Below are positions 9,181 to 19,100 of a stretch of 64,000 bases of DNA, piece after piece; positions within the stretch are counted from its first letter, which is position 1; every line of letters starts with the position of its first letter. Source of the DNA: Hymenobacter cellulosivorans (GTDB taxonomy: Bacteria; Bacteroidota; Bacteroidia; Cytophagales; Hymenobacteraceae); assembly GCF_022919135.1 (NCBI RefSeq), contig NZ_CP095049.1, positions 2,794,501 through 2,858,500 of the forward strand. Reading direction: 5' to 3'. The notes below the pieces were generated by a model. It saw nothing but the letters and a program-made list of their open reading frames with translations. It was not told the DNA's origin and made no database searches. A program made the position numbers and the translations under genes.

Positions 9181-9999
9181 ATGCAAGACCTCCGCGAAGC
9201 CGCCGCCCACATCCGCCAGCTCATTGGCGACTTTCAACCCGAATTCGGTATCATCCTCGGTACCGGTCTGGGCGCCCTGGTTCACGACATCGACGTGGCC
9301 TTCACTTTGCCCTACGCCCAGATTCCACACTTCCCCGTGTCGACGGTGGAAAGCCACTCAGGCAACCTGCTGGCCGGTACGCTGGCGGGCCACCGGGTGC
9401 TGGTGATGCAGGGCCGCTTTCACTACTACGAAGGCTACTCCATGCCCCAGGTGGTATTTCCGGTGCGGGTTATGAAGCTGCTGGGCATTCAGAAGCTGTT
9501 TGTGAGCAACGCCTCGGGCGGCCTCAACCCCGACTACGACTACGGCGACCTGATGCTCATCGAGGACCACATCAACCTGCAGCCGACCAACCCGCTAGTA
9601 GGCAAGAACCTCGACGCGCTGGGCCCGCGCTTCCCCGACATGCTGGAGCCCTACAGCCAGGCCTTGCTGACCCAGGCCCAGGAAGCCGCCCAGCAGCTGG
9701 GCTTCGCCGACAAAGTGCGGCGCGGCGTGTACGCCAGCCTGCCTGGTCCTATGCTCGAAACCCCGGCCGAATACCGCTACCTGCGTACCATCGGGGCCGA
9801 TGCCGTGGGCATGAGCACCGTACCCGAGGTTATTGCCGCCGTGCACATGGGCCTGCCGGTGCTGGCCATATCGGTTATCACCGACCTGTGCTCCCCCGGC
9901 AAGCTTAAGCGAGTGGAAATTGCCGACATCCTGCGCGTGGCCGCCGAGGCCGAGCCCCGCCTGACGGCCCTGCTGCGCACGGTACTGGAGCAGCAGTAG
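9181..9999 (+). CDS. punA: Purine-nucleoside phosphorylase, trimeric type
   Basis: 272 residues. The enzyme cleaves purine nucleosides with phosphate to base and ribose 1-phosphate in purine salvage. Family motifs are GIILGTGLG (phosphate-binding, ~23-31), VESHSGNLLAG, MQGRFHYYEGY, SNASGGLNPDY and PGPMLETPAEYR (Glu193). The base-recognition position that is Asn243 in mammalian PNP appears as Asp235 in SVITDLCSPG, which could widen specificity towards 6-aminopurines. The ATG at 9181 is chosen because the family alignment starts there; the upstream codons at 9148-9180 add nothing conserved. Confidence 0.95.
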   Translation: MQDLREAAAHIRQLIGDFQPEFGIILGTGLGALVHDIDVAFTLPYAQIPHFPVSTVESHSGNLLAGTLAGHRVLVMQGRFHYYEGYSMPQVVFPVRVMKLLGIQKLFVSNASGGLNPDYDYGDLMLIEDHINLQPTNPLVGKNLDALGPRFPDMLEPYSQALLTQAQEAAQQLGFADKVRRGVYASLPGPMLETPAEYRYLRTIGADAVGMSTVPEVIAAVHMGLPVLAISVITDLCSPGKLKRVEIADILRVAAEAEPRLTALLRTVLEQQ

Positions 10000-10013
10000 G
10001 CTTACCTTAGCGC

Positions 10014-10057
10014 TACCAAAAAGGCCCGCGGAACTACTTCCGCGGGCCTTTTTGGTA
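10014..10057. terminator. Bidirectional terminator between punA and the DUF4249 gene
   Basis: A stem of 19 bp, symmetric with A5 and T5 runs built into its outer part and GC-rich GGCCCGCGGA at its core. It serves punA (plus) and the lipoprotein gene ending at 10084 (minus). Confidence 0.88.
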
Positions 10058-10083
10058 GTTACTCAAGCTTCAATAGCTACGCT

Positions 10084-10947
10084 CTAGCGGATAATAATCC
10101 GGCGGCGGTGGTAGCTCAGGATGGTGAAGACGCCCACACCGCCTTCTACTGTCGAGCGCACGGCGGCAGGCTGAGCGAAGGGGTTGCCGTTGGCATTCTG
10201 GGCCTCGTCCACCGACTGCAGAAAGCGGTAATAAGGCTGGTCGAGGTGATAGAGCGTAACCAGCAGCGTGTCGTTGGCCGAGTACCGGTAGCTGGTGCCC
10301 AGGGTCATAAACTGGCCATTGGTGAGGCGGTCATCCACTTCCAGGTCGCGGTTGGGACTATCCGAGATGCTGTCCAGGTGAATCTGCAGGCGGTAGAAGT
10401 CGGCCGTAGCGGCCGGGTCCTGGAACTTGGCCAGCAAATAAGCGCGGCGCTCTTCGGTGGGTTTGTCGTTGAACTTCCAGATCAGCGAATCAATGGTTAC
10501 CCGGGACGGCATGGTGGCCCGGCCCGTCACGTGGCGGCCGTGGGTATCCTGCACATCCAGGGTGAACGTGTCGCCGGGCTTGGCCACCAGCGGCTGGCTG
10601 CCCCGATGGGTATACAACTTTTTGGTAAGCGTATCCAGGCCGGGCGAGAAGCGAAAAGCCTCCTTTTGACCCGAGGGCAGCGTCAGTACCACCGACACGT
10701 CGGTGAGCAGGGTGGGAGTGGGGCTGCTTAGGTAGGGCACGGTTTCACTGACCGTCATGCGAGGCACCTGGCCGGGCTCCAAGTAGCACTCTACCACCAG
10801 CTGGGGCGGAAAAGCGGGGAGCTCCACGTCGATATCCTTCTGCAGATTGCAGCCTGTGGTCAATACCAGCAGGCTAATTAACGCCAGCGGTAGCCGAAGC
10901 CAGAAATTGCGTAGATACCGGTTTTGGTGGAAAGAGAGGGAATTCAT
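10084..10947 (-). CDS. DUF4249-family lipoprotein
   Basis: 287 residues. The N-terminal signal peptide has a hydrophobic core at ~19-32 and the lipobox LTTGC. The segment LPAFPPQLVVECYLEPGQVP starts the conserved DUF4249 region, followed by an immunoglobulin-like part with VSETVPYLSSPTPTLLTDVSV. DUF4249 lipoproteins are regularly encoded just after a TonB-dependent receptor and are thought to be its surface-exposed partner. Here the receptor gene ends only 36 bases upstream, so the two form an operon. Substrate unknown. The C-terminus ends in a short basic HRRRIIIR tail. Confidence 0.85.
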   Translation of the reverse strand: MNSLSFHQNRYLRNFWLRLPLALISLLVLTTGCNLQKDIDVELPAFPPQLVVECYLEPGQVPRMTVSETVPYLSSPTPTLLTDVSVVLTLPSGQKEAFRFSPGLDTLTKKLYTHRGSQPLVAKPGDTFTLDVQDTHGRHVTGRATMPSRVTIDSLIWKFNDKPTEERRAYLLAKFQDPAATADFYRLQIHLDSISDSPNRDLEVDDRLTNGQFMTLGTSYRYSANDTLLVTLYHLDQPYYRFLQSVDEAQNANGNPFAQPAAVRSTVEGGVGVFTILSYHRRRIIIR

Positions 10948-10983
10948 ACGCTACTGCTAACAACGCCAGGCCTACAGAAGAGC

Positions 10984-13326
10984 CTAAAACTTGAAATTAT
11001 ATGTGACTGAGGGAATAACCGGAAACAATGACACCTGCCGGGCCCGGAAATTGGTTACCTCCCTGGTTTCCTTATTGCGCACCTGCTCGAAATAGATGAA
11101 GTAGGGGTTGCGCCGGTTGTAGGCGTTGTACACCGAGAAGGTCAGGTCCGATTCGCCGCGCTTGGGCCGCAGCTTGTACACCATGCCCAGGTCCATGCGG
11201 TGGTAAGGGGCCATGCGGTAGGTGTTGCGGTCGGGATAAATCGGAACGGCCATCGGGTTGTCGCCGAAAATATCCTGGACCAGAAAGCGGCCCTGGGGTA
11301 GCGTGGTGGGTGCCCCCGAGGTAAAGACAAAGGAAGCCGTGAGGTTGATTCGCTCGTTGAGCTGGTGCAGACCCACCACCGTCAGGTTGTGGCGCCGGTC
11401 GTAGGTAGGGTAAAATACCTTGCCGTTGTTGACGCCGCTGCTGCCCCGCTGCGGCGGAAACTGCCGCTGGGTCCAGGCCAGGGAGTAGCCGAGCCAGCCC
11501 GTGGTGCGGCCCGATTTCTTTTCCAGGTAGATTTCGTTGCCATACGACCAGCCCTTGCCGAAGAGGAATTCGGCGTCCAGATCTTCGTTGGCAAACAACT
11601 GGGCCCCGTCGCGGAAATCCACCTGGTTTTGGGCCCACTTGTAGTACACCTCGTCGGTGAGCAGGTATTTGCCTTCGCCCAGCAAAAAGCTGATGCCGGT
11701 GGCAACCTGCTGGGAGCGTTGGGGCTTCACGTTGAGACGGGACGGATACCAGATGTCGGTCGGCAACGACGCGCCCGAATTCGTGACGAGGTGCACGTAC
11801 TGGTACATCATGGCGTAGCTGGCCTTCACCGACGTTTTGGGCGTGAGGGAGTAGCGCACGGCCCCGCGCGGTTCGAGGGCCGCATACCGGTCGGAGCCAC
11901 TCTGGAAACCGGTCAGGCGCAGGCCGTAATCCAGCTGCAGCTTGTCACTGGCCTTGAAGTTGTCAGAGGCATACACCGACGCTTCCTGGCCTCGGTAAAT
12001 GATTTCAGAGCCGATGTTCAGGCTGCCGTCGGTGCTGCTGGCCGAGAGCCGACCCACGTTGAAGCGGTGGTTGGTGGCACTCACGCCTAGCTTGAGCGTA
12101 TGCTTGTCGGAAGCCAGGTAGTCGAGGTCGGAGCGCAAGGCATAGTCCAGAATTTCCGACGACAAACTGAAGCCGAACTGGTCGAGCTTGTTGGCAATCT
12201 GGTACTGGTAGCGCGTGGCCGAAACAGTAGTGTTCAAAAACAGCTTGGGCGAAAAAACGTGGTTCCAGCGCAGCGCCCCCACGGCGTTGCCCCAGGTAAA
12301 GTCGAAGTTGAAGCCCCCGGTGCTGTTGAAGCCGAACACGTCCCGGCCGTAGTAGCCGGTCAGAAACACTTGGTCTTTCTGGCCCAGCTTGTAGTTGGCC
12401 TTGGCGTTGAAATCGTAGAAATAGTAGTCGGGAATGGGGCTGTAGTCCTCAGTGTCCTTGTTGAGCTTATTGATCTGGCGGGTGAAGACGTCGAAATACG
12501 TGCGGCGGCCCGACAGCGAAAAGGCGCCCTTGTCTTTCACGATGGGCCCGTCCAGAGTTAGGCGCGACGAAATCAGCCCCAGGCCGCCGCTGACGCCCAG
12601 CTTCTCGGGGTTGCCGTCCTTGGTCTTTACATCCACCACCGACGAAAGCCGGCCGCCGTACTGAGCCGGAAAGCCACCTTTGTAGAGGTCCACACTTTGA
12701 ATGGCGTCGGCATTGAACACCGAAAACAGGCCGAACAGGTGGCTCGGGTTGTACACCACCGCGTCGTCGAGCAGGAACAGGTTCTGGTCGGCCGAGCCGC
12801 CCCGCACAAACAGGCCGCTGGTGCCTTCCCCACCGTTTTGCACGCCGGGCTTGAGTTGCAGGGTTTTAAGTAAATCGACTTCCCCAAACAGGGCCGGCAG
12901 CAGCTTGGCGTCGCGGGCGTTGAGGTGCTCCACGCTCATCTGGGTGGTTTGCAGCTTCTGCTCCAGCGTGCCCGTGCCCTCAATCACGACTTCGCCAAGC
13001 TGGTTGCTGGCCTCAGGCAAGCTAAAGGAAATCCGCTGCGACTTGGTCAGGTTCAGCTCCCGGGTCTGAGTCTGGTAGCCGATAAAGGAAATGCTCAGTT
13101 GGTAGCGGCCCTCGGGCAGCGTCAGAGAATAAAATCCTTCGGCGTCGGCGGTGGCCCCGGTACCCAGCGTGGGCACAGCCACCGAGGCGCCCGGCAACAC
13201 ACTGCGGTCGGCCCCGGAGCGCACGTAGCCGCTGATGGTAAAGCGCTGCTGGGCTAGTAGCCCGCCGGGCACTACACTTAACAAAAAGAAAATACTAAAT
13301 CGAAGAATCGAACTCACTAAACGCAT
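10984..13326 (-). CDS. TonB-dependent receptor with carboxypeptidase-like N-terminal domain
   Basis: 780 residues from the ATG at 13326. The order is: signal peptide ending near LLAQQ, a carboxypeptidase-D regulatory-like domain (FTISGYVRSGADRSVLPGAS..., ~25-110), a plug domain with FVRGGSADQNLFLLDDAVVY, and a 22-strand-type outer-membrane barrel ending in an aromatic TYNFKF. It imports an unknown ligand in a TonB-dependent way and is the partner of the DUF4249 lipoprotein downstream. The start fits an exact -7 box 26 bases upstream; a codon nine positions earlier is possible but would spoil the signal peptide. Confidence 0.93.
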   Translation of the reverse strand: MRLVSSILRFSIFFLLSVVPGGLLAQQRFTISGYVRSGADRSVLPGASVAVPTLGTGATADAEGFYSLTLPEGRYQLSISFIGYQTQTRELNLTKSQRISFSLPEASNQLGEVVIEGTGTLEQKLQTTQMSVEHLNARDAKLLPALFGEVDLLKTLQLKPGVQNGGEGTSGLFVRGGSADQNLFLLDDAVVYNPSHLFGLFSVFNADAIQSVDLYKGGFPAQYGGRLSSVVDVKTKDGNPEKLGVSGGLGLISSRLTLDGPIVKDKGAFSLSGRRTYFDVFTRQINKLNKDTEDYSPIPDYYFYDFNAKANYKLGQKDQVFLTGYYGRDVFGFNSTGGFNFDFTWGNAVGALRWNHVFSPKLFLNTTVSATRYQYQIANKLDQFGFSLSSEILDYALRSDLDYLASDKHTLKLGVSATNHRFNVGRLSASSTDGSLNIGSEIIYRGQEASVYASDNFKASDKLQLDYGLRLTGFQSGSDRYAALEPRGAVRYSLTPKTSVKASYAMMYQYVHLVTNSGASLPTDIWYPSRLNVKPQRSQQVATGISFLLGEGKYLLTDEVYYKWAQNQVDFRDGAQLFANEDLDAEFLFGKGWSYGNEIYLEKKSGRTTGWLGYSLAWTQRQFPPQRGSSGVNNGKVFYPTYDRRHNLTVVGLHQLNERINLTASFVFTSGAPTTLPQGRFLVQDIFGDNPMAVPIYPDRNTYRMAPYHRMDLGMVYKLRPKRGESDLTFSVYNAYNRRNPYFIYFEQVRNKETREVTNFRARQVSLFPVIPSVTYNFKF

Positions 13327-13352
13327 TGGGGCAACTAGATCATAAGCTAACA

Positions 13353-13360
13353 CAAAGATA
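13353..13360 (-). promoter_or_regulatory. -7 promoter box (TATCTTTG) for the TonB receptor operon
   Basis: An exact TAnnTTTG match 26 bases before the start codon. A TTTG lies upstream, but at a shorter spacing (15 bases) than the usual 19-21. Confidence 0.5.
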
Positions 13361-13406
13361 GTCAGCCTAGCCCGTCAAACGCCCACATGCGGCGGATAGT
13401 TTGCGG

Positions 13407-13430
13407 CCGAGCCCAAAGCGGTGGGCTCGG
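13407..13430. terminator. Short hairpin in the trxA/TonB receptor gap
   Basis: A 9-bp perfect stem (CCGAGCCCA with its complement, 6-base loop) without a T run. It lies downstream of trxA on the minus strand and is a possible terminator or transcript end. Confidence 0.4.
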
Positions 13431-13530
13431 TGCGTGGCAAGCACCAGTCGGCGCCGGTCAGGAAAGCTGACTATCGTTGGGCAGCCAATACTCTCTAATA
13501 GAGCCCCGCTGAATCAGAAAGGTTGCTTTC

Positions 13531-13836
13531 CTACAGGTATGCCTGCACGGTCTGGCTGAGCTGGGGAGCCGGCACCACCCCCGACTGCCGCCACACGGGC
13601 TGGCCTTTGTGGAACAAAATCAGGGTAGGAATGCCCTGCACCCGGAATTGCTGGGCCACGGCTGGGTTCTTGTCTACGTCAATCTTGATGACTTTGAGCT
13701 TGCCCTGGTGCTGGGCGGCTACCTGCTCCAGAATCGGGGCCATGGTTTTGCAGGGCCCGCACCAGTCGGCGTAAAAGTCGACCAGCACCGGCATACCCGG
13801 ACTGTTAATAAGCTCGCTAAAGGATTTTTTTGGCAT
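13531..13836 (-). CDS. trxA: Thioredoxin
   Basis: 101 residues, a single thioredoxin fold without a signal peptide, hence cytoplasmic. The redox motif WCGPC occupies residues 25-29, preceded by VLVDFYAD. The cis-proline motif is VQGIPTLILF, followed by KGQPV. It reduces protein disulfides with electrons from thioredoxin reductase. The family is secure; genomes of this group carry several thioredoxins, so the symbol denotes the type and not necessarily the main housekeeping copy. Confidence 0.93.
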   Translation of the reverse strand: MPKKSFSELINSPGMPVLVDFYADWCGPCKTMAPILEQVAAQHQGKLKVIKIDVDKNPAVAQQFRVQGIPTLILFHKGQPVWRQSGVVPAPQLSQTVQAYL

Positions 13837-13932
13837 GACTGAAAAATGAGAGCCAAGGAAAGCCCACTCGCCGGGCGGCAGGGCACTGCCTGCATATACG
13901 CAGCCGGGCGGCCGGACAGTTGGGGTAGCACG

Positions 13933-13965
13933 AAAAAGCCCGCCGTTGCGGCAGCAACGGCGGGC
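13933..13965 (-). terminator. Rho-independent terminator after the secreted protein gene
   Basis: A 12-bp stem (GCCCGCCGTTGC and its complement, loop GGCA) followed on the minus strand by five T. It ends the gene at 13992-14438 and insulates trxA. Confidence 0.85.
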
Positions 13966-13991
13966 TCATCTGAGCGGTAGCAGGAGCCGGC

Positions 13992-14438
13992 TTAGCGCCG
14001 GTCAACTACCGTAATATCATTGCCAACTTCGGGGAAGGTGAAGCGGCCACCCACAACCTTCTTTCCGCCTACCTGGCATTCCCAGGTGTAACGGCCGGGA
14101 GTGCCTTTAGCGGCTTCCCCGGCTTCGGTCTTGAAATAATCCGGGTCGGAAGGCTCGGAGGGAAACAGCACATCGATGCCGTTTTGGCCCTTTTCCACTT
14201 GCTTCACCAGGATAAATTCCTTGCCGTTGGCCTGGTTGGTGACTACAAAACGGGCGGTGTAAGTGCCCAGCTGGCCGAATTTGTCCATAACGCCCATTTT
14301 GATGTAGGCATCCGTTGATACCAGCCAGGTTTGCGCCCGGGACGTTGTTGGAGTCAATACCAACAAGGCTACCACCAGGCCGGCTGCCCGGAGCAGATGC
14401 GAAAGGCGAAGGGAAGAGTTGAGAGTAAAGTCACGCAT
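13992..14438 (-). CDS. Secreted hypothetical protein
   Basis: 148 residues. A clear signal peptide has a basic N-region, a hydrophobic core at ~17-29 and a likely cut after SRAQ. The mature ~112 residues look like one beta-rich domain, with a TARFVVTNQANGKEF strand pair and GRYTWECQVGGKKVVGGRFTF. No family recognised. It has its own terminator and a long AT-rich upstream region, so it is probably a single-gene unit. Predicted location is periplasm or cell surface. Confidence 0.7.
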   Translation of the reverse strand: MRDFTLNSSLRLSHLLRAAGLVVALLVLTPTTSRAQTWLVSTDAYIKMGVMDKFGQLGTYTARFVVTNQANGKEFILVKQVEKGQNGIDVLFPSEPSDPDYFKTEAGEAAKGTPGRYTWECQVGGKKVVGGRFTFPEVGNDITVVDRR

Positions 14439-14700
14439 GGTGTATATGAAAAAAGGTTAGGAGGTACTGACTGAAAGCGAAAGAGAAGATGTTATAAAGA
14501 AAATCGGCTGGGGAGCCGACTACTTAAAAGCTCATAAAGAAGTGCAAATGCAGATTTGGCAGGTATACACTCCATCCCCGCAACCAAATATAGAATTAAA
14601 AGGAATGTAGATGCAACATATTTTTTTATTTCTCGTCGCTAGCCATTTATAAAAAGCGTGCCAGATATCTGTAGTGCAACCACTTGCTCTTCTTTTGCTT

Positions 14701-15030
14701 ATGGGACGAAGGCAAAGTAAATCCGATAATTGGATGGTGCGTTTGGATTTTTCTAAGCAGAGTGAGAAGCGTTGTGAACTCTGTGAACGGGAAGTAAGCG
14801 CCGTGTCGCGCCACCACTTGGTACCCCGGGAGGAAGGTGGGCGCTATGGGCCTACCGTGGCGCTTTGCCAGCCCTGCCACAGCACAGTGCATTTGCTGCT
14901 TACCAACCGCGAGCTGGCCCGAAAGTATCCGACGGTGGAGGCCTTGCAGCAAGCCCCGGAACTGCAGAAATATTTGCATTGGGTTCGCCGCAGCCGGGTC
15001 GAGCATATTTCCAACCGCCGGCGCCGGTAG
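14701..15030 (+). CDS. HNH endonuclease-like protein
   Basis: 109 residues from the ATG at 14701; an ATG at 14734 is an alternative. It has the zinc-binding CELC and CQPCH pairs of an HNH/McrA-like fold, with the central HHLVPRE supplying the catalytic and metal-binding histidines. The C-terminus is very basic (NRRRR). Small stand-alone HNH proteins of this kind are widespread, mostly without known role. There is no restriction-modification or phage gene nearby, so the context does not suggest defence. It is transcribed in the same direction as the next gene, which has its own promoter box. Confidence 0.75.
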   Translation: MGRRQSKSDNWMVRLDFSKQSEKRCELCEREVSAVSRHHLVPREEGGRYGPTVALCQPCHSTVHLLLTNRELARKYPTVEALQQAPELQKYLHWVRRSRVEHISNRRRR

Positions 15031-15052
15031 TAGTTCTGAGCCCGGAAGAGCC

Positions 15053-15060
15053 TAGCTTTG
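15053..15060 (+). promoter_or_regulatory. -7 promoter box (TAGCTTTG)
   Basis: An exact TAnnTTTG match 46 bases before the ATG at 15107. A TTC at about the right -33 distance (19-base spacing) could serve as a weak upstream element. Confidence 0.5.
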
Positions 15061-15106
15061 GGTGTAGCGGCCACGGCAGTAGGCGGCTTGTTCACGAAGA
15101 TCTACT

Positions 15107-16180
15107 ATGGCTTATCAGTTTGTGCCCTTTGCTACGCTTCGGGAGCAGCCCACGATTGTGGTCGACAGTACGGCTAATGGCGCGGCCCTGGTGCTGGCTC
15201 ACTGGCGCGGAGCCCCTACGCCGCCGCTCCTGCGCGACGATACCAGCGCGGGCTCGGTGCTGCGCGCCCTGCGCCAGCCCGCTACGCCCGGCCTGGCCGC
15301 TCCGGCCGTCACGGCCAACCACTTCGACGTGGATGGTTTCGTCGGGGTCTGGAGCTTGCTTTACCCCGACCTGGCCTTGGAGCACGAAGATCTGCTGCGG
15401 CAGACGGCCCGCCTCGGCGACTTTCGGGAGTGGGAGGGCAGTAGCACCCTGGCCGACCAGGCCCTGCAATTGGTGTGCTGGCTGAATGCTGAGGAAAAAG
15501 AGCGGTTTTACCCTCCTTTCGGGGCCCCGGTTTTGCGCCGCCGCGAGGACGAGGCCTGCGTCGAGAAGTTCAACTGGTTTCTGCCCCGCTTCGCCCAAGT
15601 GCTGCAAAACCCGGCGAGTGGGCGAGCCGCCTGGGAGCCAGAATATCAGCGGGTACAACTAGCGGCGGCCGTTATGCGGGGACCAGCCACGCGGCTCACG
15701 CACTACCCCGAAATCGGGCTGGTGGTAGTGCGCACGCCCGAGCCACTGCCGTACTACGCCTTGTTTGGCCCTACGGGTGGGGCCGACATCGTGCTGAGCA
15801 TCTACGACGGGCAGCGCTACGAGCTGGAGTATAAATACACCACCTGGGTTGACCTGGAATCGAGGCCAGCGCTGCCGCGCCTGCCACTGGACGGGCTGGC
15901 CGCGCAGCTGAACGAACAGGAAGCGCCGCCCCACCGCTGGACGTTCGACGGCATCACCGACACGGGGCCACTACTGCGCCTGGCGGGCAAAGCGCTGACG
16001 AAAGTGGAGCGCTACGCCGACCCCGATCAGCGGCCCATCTTTGCCTCGTCCATTACGGAAGACGTGCTGGAGCAAGCCGTAGTGCAGTTTTTTCGCCAAG
16101 GCTACGCCCTGATTCAGCCCCGCCGCTACTGGACGTGGGCCGAAATCAGGGCTGCCGGACAGCCGGGCAGCGCCGGGTAG
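15107..16180 (+). CDS. DUF6687-like family protein
   Basis: 357 residues, soluble, without signal peptide. The N-terminal part holds the conserved-looking segment VTANHFDVDGFVGVWSLLYP (~65-85), and a later RREDEACVEKFNWFLPRF. The middle has a beta-rich region with YEGQRYELEYKYTTWVDLE-like strands. I place it in DUF6687 from memory of this motif, without a search. The Asp/His-rich N-terminal motif could bind metal, but no enzyme family is recognised. It is convergent with sbcC, whose stop codon lies only a few bases away. Function unknown. Confidence 0.65.
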   Translation: MAYQFVPFATLREQPTIVVDSTANGAALVLAHWRGAPTPPLLRDDTSAGSVLRALRQPATPGLAAPAVTANHFDVDGFVGVWSLLYPDLALEHEDLLRQTARLGDFREWEGSSTLADQALQLVCWLNAEEKERFYPPFGAPVLRRREDEACVEKFNWFLPRFAQVLQNPASGRAAWEPEYQRVQLAAAVMRGPATRLTHYPEIGLVVVRTPEPLPYYALFGPTGGADIVLSIYDGQRYELEYKYTTWVDLESRPALPRLPLDGLAAQLNEQEAPPHRWTFDGITDTGPLLRLAGKALTKVERYADPDQRPIFASSITEDVLEQAVVQFFRQGYALIQPRRYWTWAEIRAAGQPGSAG

Positions 16181-16183
16181 CAG

Positions 16184-19100
16184 CTATTCGGTTTCGACCC
16201 CGAAGCCTACCACGCGCAGGGAGCTGACGCCGCCGGCCCCCTTGCGCACGTTGATCTGGGTGCTGACGCGCTCCTTCAGGGCTTCGACGTGAGAAATGAT
16301 ACCGATGGTTTTGCCCGTGCCCTGCAGAGTTTCCAGGGCCGACAACGCTACCTCCAGCGTGTCGGGGTCGAGCGTGCCGAATCCTTCGTCGATAAAGAGC
16401 GTGTTAATCTGGGTTTTGCGGCCCGCCAGCTCCGAAAGGCCCAGGGCTAGGGCCAGACTGACCAAGAAGCTTTCCCCACCCGACAAGGAGTTCATTGAGC
16501 GGCTGTTACCGGCCTGATACTCGTCGATAATAAGCAGGTCCAGGTGCTCTTCGGGGTTGCGGGTGATGCGGTATCGGTCGGTGAGGCGGTGCAGGTGGCG
16601 GTTGGCCAAGTCTACGAGGCGGGCCAGGGTCAGGCCCTGGGCAAACTCGCTAAACTTCTTGCCGTCGGCGGAGCCGATGAGTTCGGCCAACTGCCGCCAG
16701 CGCCGGGCTTCCTGTTGCTGCTTTTCGAGCTGTTGGGCCAAAGCCGCGTGCCGCTCCAGACCGCGGTGGTGGTCGAGTAGACGCTGCTGCCGCTGCCCAA
16801 GCTGCTGGTTGAGTTGGGCCAGCTGCTCATTCAATGCTTGGAGCTGCTCACTGACGGTTTCGGCGGGCTCGGCGGTTAGGTTGCGCTGCTGTTCCTGCTG
16901 AAACTGCTGAGCAGCTTCGGTCAGGTTTTGCTGGGTGGTAGCCACGGCCTGCTCGTGGGTCTGGAGCTGGTCGGCCAGGCGGCGCACTTCCGTATCGGGC
17001 AGCAGCAGGGTGGCCAGGGCCGCGGGGTCGGGGGCCAGGCCGGCGGTTTGCAGCTCGGCCACCAAGGCGGCGTGCTGCTGCTCGTGTTCCTGCTGTTGGC
17101 GCCGGGCTTCCTGCTCACTTTTGCGCAAGCTCTCAGCCGCCACCGACCAAGCCGTTTCCCGGTTTTTCTGAGCTTCCGTGGCCTGATCCAGCTGTCTGGT
17201 AGCTTCTTCCACGGCGGCGGCCAGCTCCCGGCGGGCGGCCGCCACGTTGGCGCCGGCAAACAGCTCGTGGCGCTCCTGCTTCTGCTGCTGCATGGCGGCG
17301 TGCTTTTCCAGCAATTCCTGCTTGCGGGTACGTAGCCACAGTTGCAGCCGCTCCCGTTCCTGCTCGGTTTGGTCAAACGTGGCGCTGATGCCCGCCAATT
17401 CCTGCTGGGCCTTGTGTTGCTCCTGCTGTTTCTGGTTGAATTCGGCAGCCCGGTCACTGGCCAGCTTCATCAGGGTCCGGCCGTTGAGGTCGGTGAATTC
17501 GAGGCCGAAATTGAGCAACAGACTGGCAATAACCCCGCGCACGGTGGGTACCCGCTCTTCAGCGTCACGGAGCTGCTGGTTGAGCTTAGTAGCGTCCTGG
17601 GTGTAGTCGTGCTGCTGCTGGGCGGCGTTGGCCTGCTGACTGCTGGCCTGGGCCAGTTGCAGCTCCAGGCCACCCCGCTGCCGCTCTAGTTCCTGCAGCT
17701 GCTTCACCAAGGCGCGGATATGCTCACCCACGCTGCTTTCCTCACTTTCAGGCAGCAGCTGAATCGGCTCATCCAGTCCCAGCTCGGCGTCGCCGCTGGT
17801 TTGCTCCAGCATGGTCACGTAGGTGTTCAGGCGGTTGAAACGGGTGCCCAGGGCGCGCACGCGCTGGCCCAGCTCTTCCTCGCGCTGGGTGTCGCGCTGC
17901 ACCGAGTCGGAGCTGATGCCCAACACGCCGGCCAGGTAGGGGTGTTCCGTGGCCCCGCACACCGGGCAAGGCTCCCCGGCCACCAGCAACTCCCGGGTGC
18001 CCTCGTGCGACAAGACCAACTGCTGCATCTGCAGACTGCGGCGTAAGTCGTCCCAGTGCTGCTGCTGGGCTTCCTGGTCTTTCTGCAAGGCGGCTACCTG
18101 ATGGCGCAGGCGGCGCAGCCACCGGTTTCGGTCGGCGGTAGCGGCCTGCTGCTGGCTGGTGAGGTCGGAGAGGTGCTGCCGGGCCTGGGCAGCGACCTGC
18201 TCGTACTTGGCTACGGCCGTGGCGGCCTGCTGCTGGCGCTGGTGCAGCTCCTGCAGGCGCTGGCGCAGCTGACCCAGCTCGGCGTTGAGGTGCTCCCAGT
18301 CCTGAATGTTGGCCGACAGCTCGGGCAACAGCTCGGCCAGCTCACTGACATTGGCATTCACGGCCAGCCACTTACCGAGCTCCTTGAGTTGAGCCTGCAA
18401 TTCGCGCAGCCTGCCTGCCGCTTGCTCAGCATTGGCCTTAAGCTGCTTGCACTGCTCGTTGTTGAGGTCGTATTCCTGCTTGTCTTTCTGCAGCTGAACC
18501 TCGGCCAGCTGGATGATAGTGTCCAGCTTTTCGGCCTCGCGCAGCTTGGGTTCCTGCTGTTGCTGGGTTTCAGCGGCTTCGTCGCGGCGGCGCTGAGCCT
18601 GCTGGCGGGCTTGCTGGGCCTGGGTTAGTTGCTCCTGCAGCCGTGGCAGCTCTCCCTGCAGCTGCTCGGCTTCGCGCTGCAACCGCTGAATCAGGGTGTG
18701 GGCCTGCTGCAGCAAAGCCCAGGGCGTGCGGAAGGGTAGGGCCTGCTCGTGCCGGCTCACCCGCTGCCGGATTGGCGACAAGGCCTCGGCTTCCTGGGCC
18801 AGCAGCAGCAGCCGTTGCTGACCGTGTTGCTGGCGGGCGGTGAGGTCGGCTAGGCGGCGCAGCCAGAGTTGAGCCTCACTCAGGCGCTGCTGCTCGGCCG
18901 TAGCGGTGCTGAGCTGGGTTGTGAAGCCAGCAACTTCGGCTTCCAGCTCGGTTACTTCCTCGGCACTGAGCAAGGTAACGCCCGCCAGGCCGGCGCGCAG
19001 TACTTCTACCTGCTGGGTTTCCTGCTTGGCTTTGTCGAAGGCGGCCCTCGAAATATCGGAGTACTTGCGGGTGTCAGTAATCTTTTCCAGCAGCTGGGCC

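Noticed and set aside
14701..15030. Restriction or phage defence locus around the HNH gene
   Set aside because: No methylase, phage or transposase gene is adjacent; neighbours are a secreted protein and a DUF6687-like gene.
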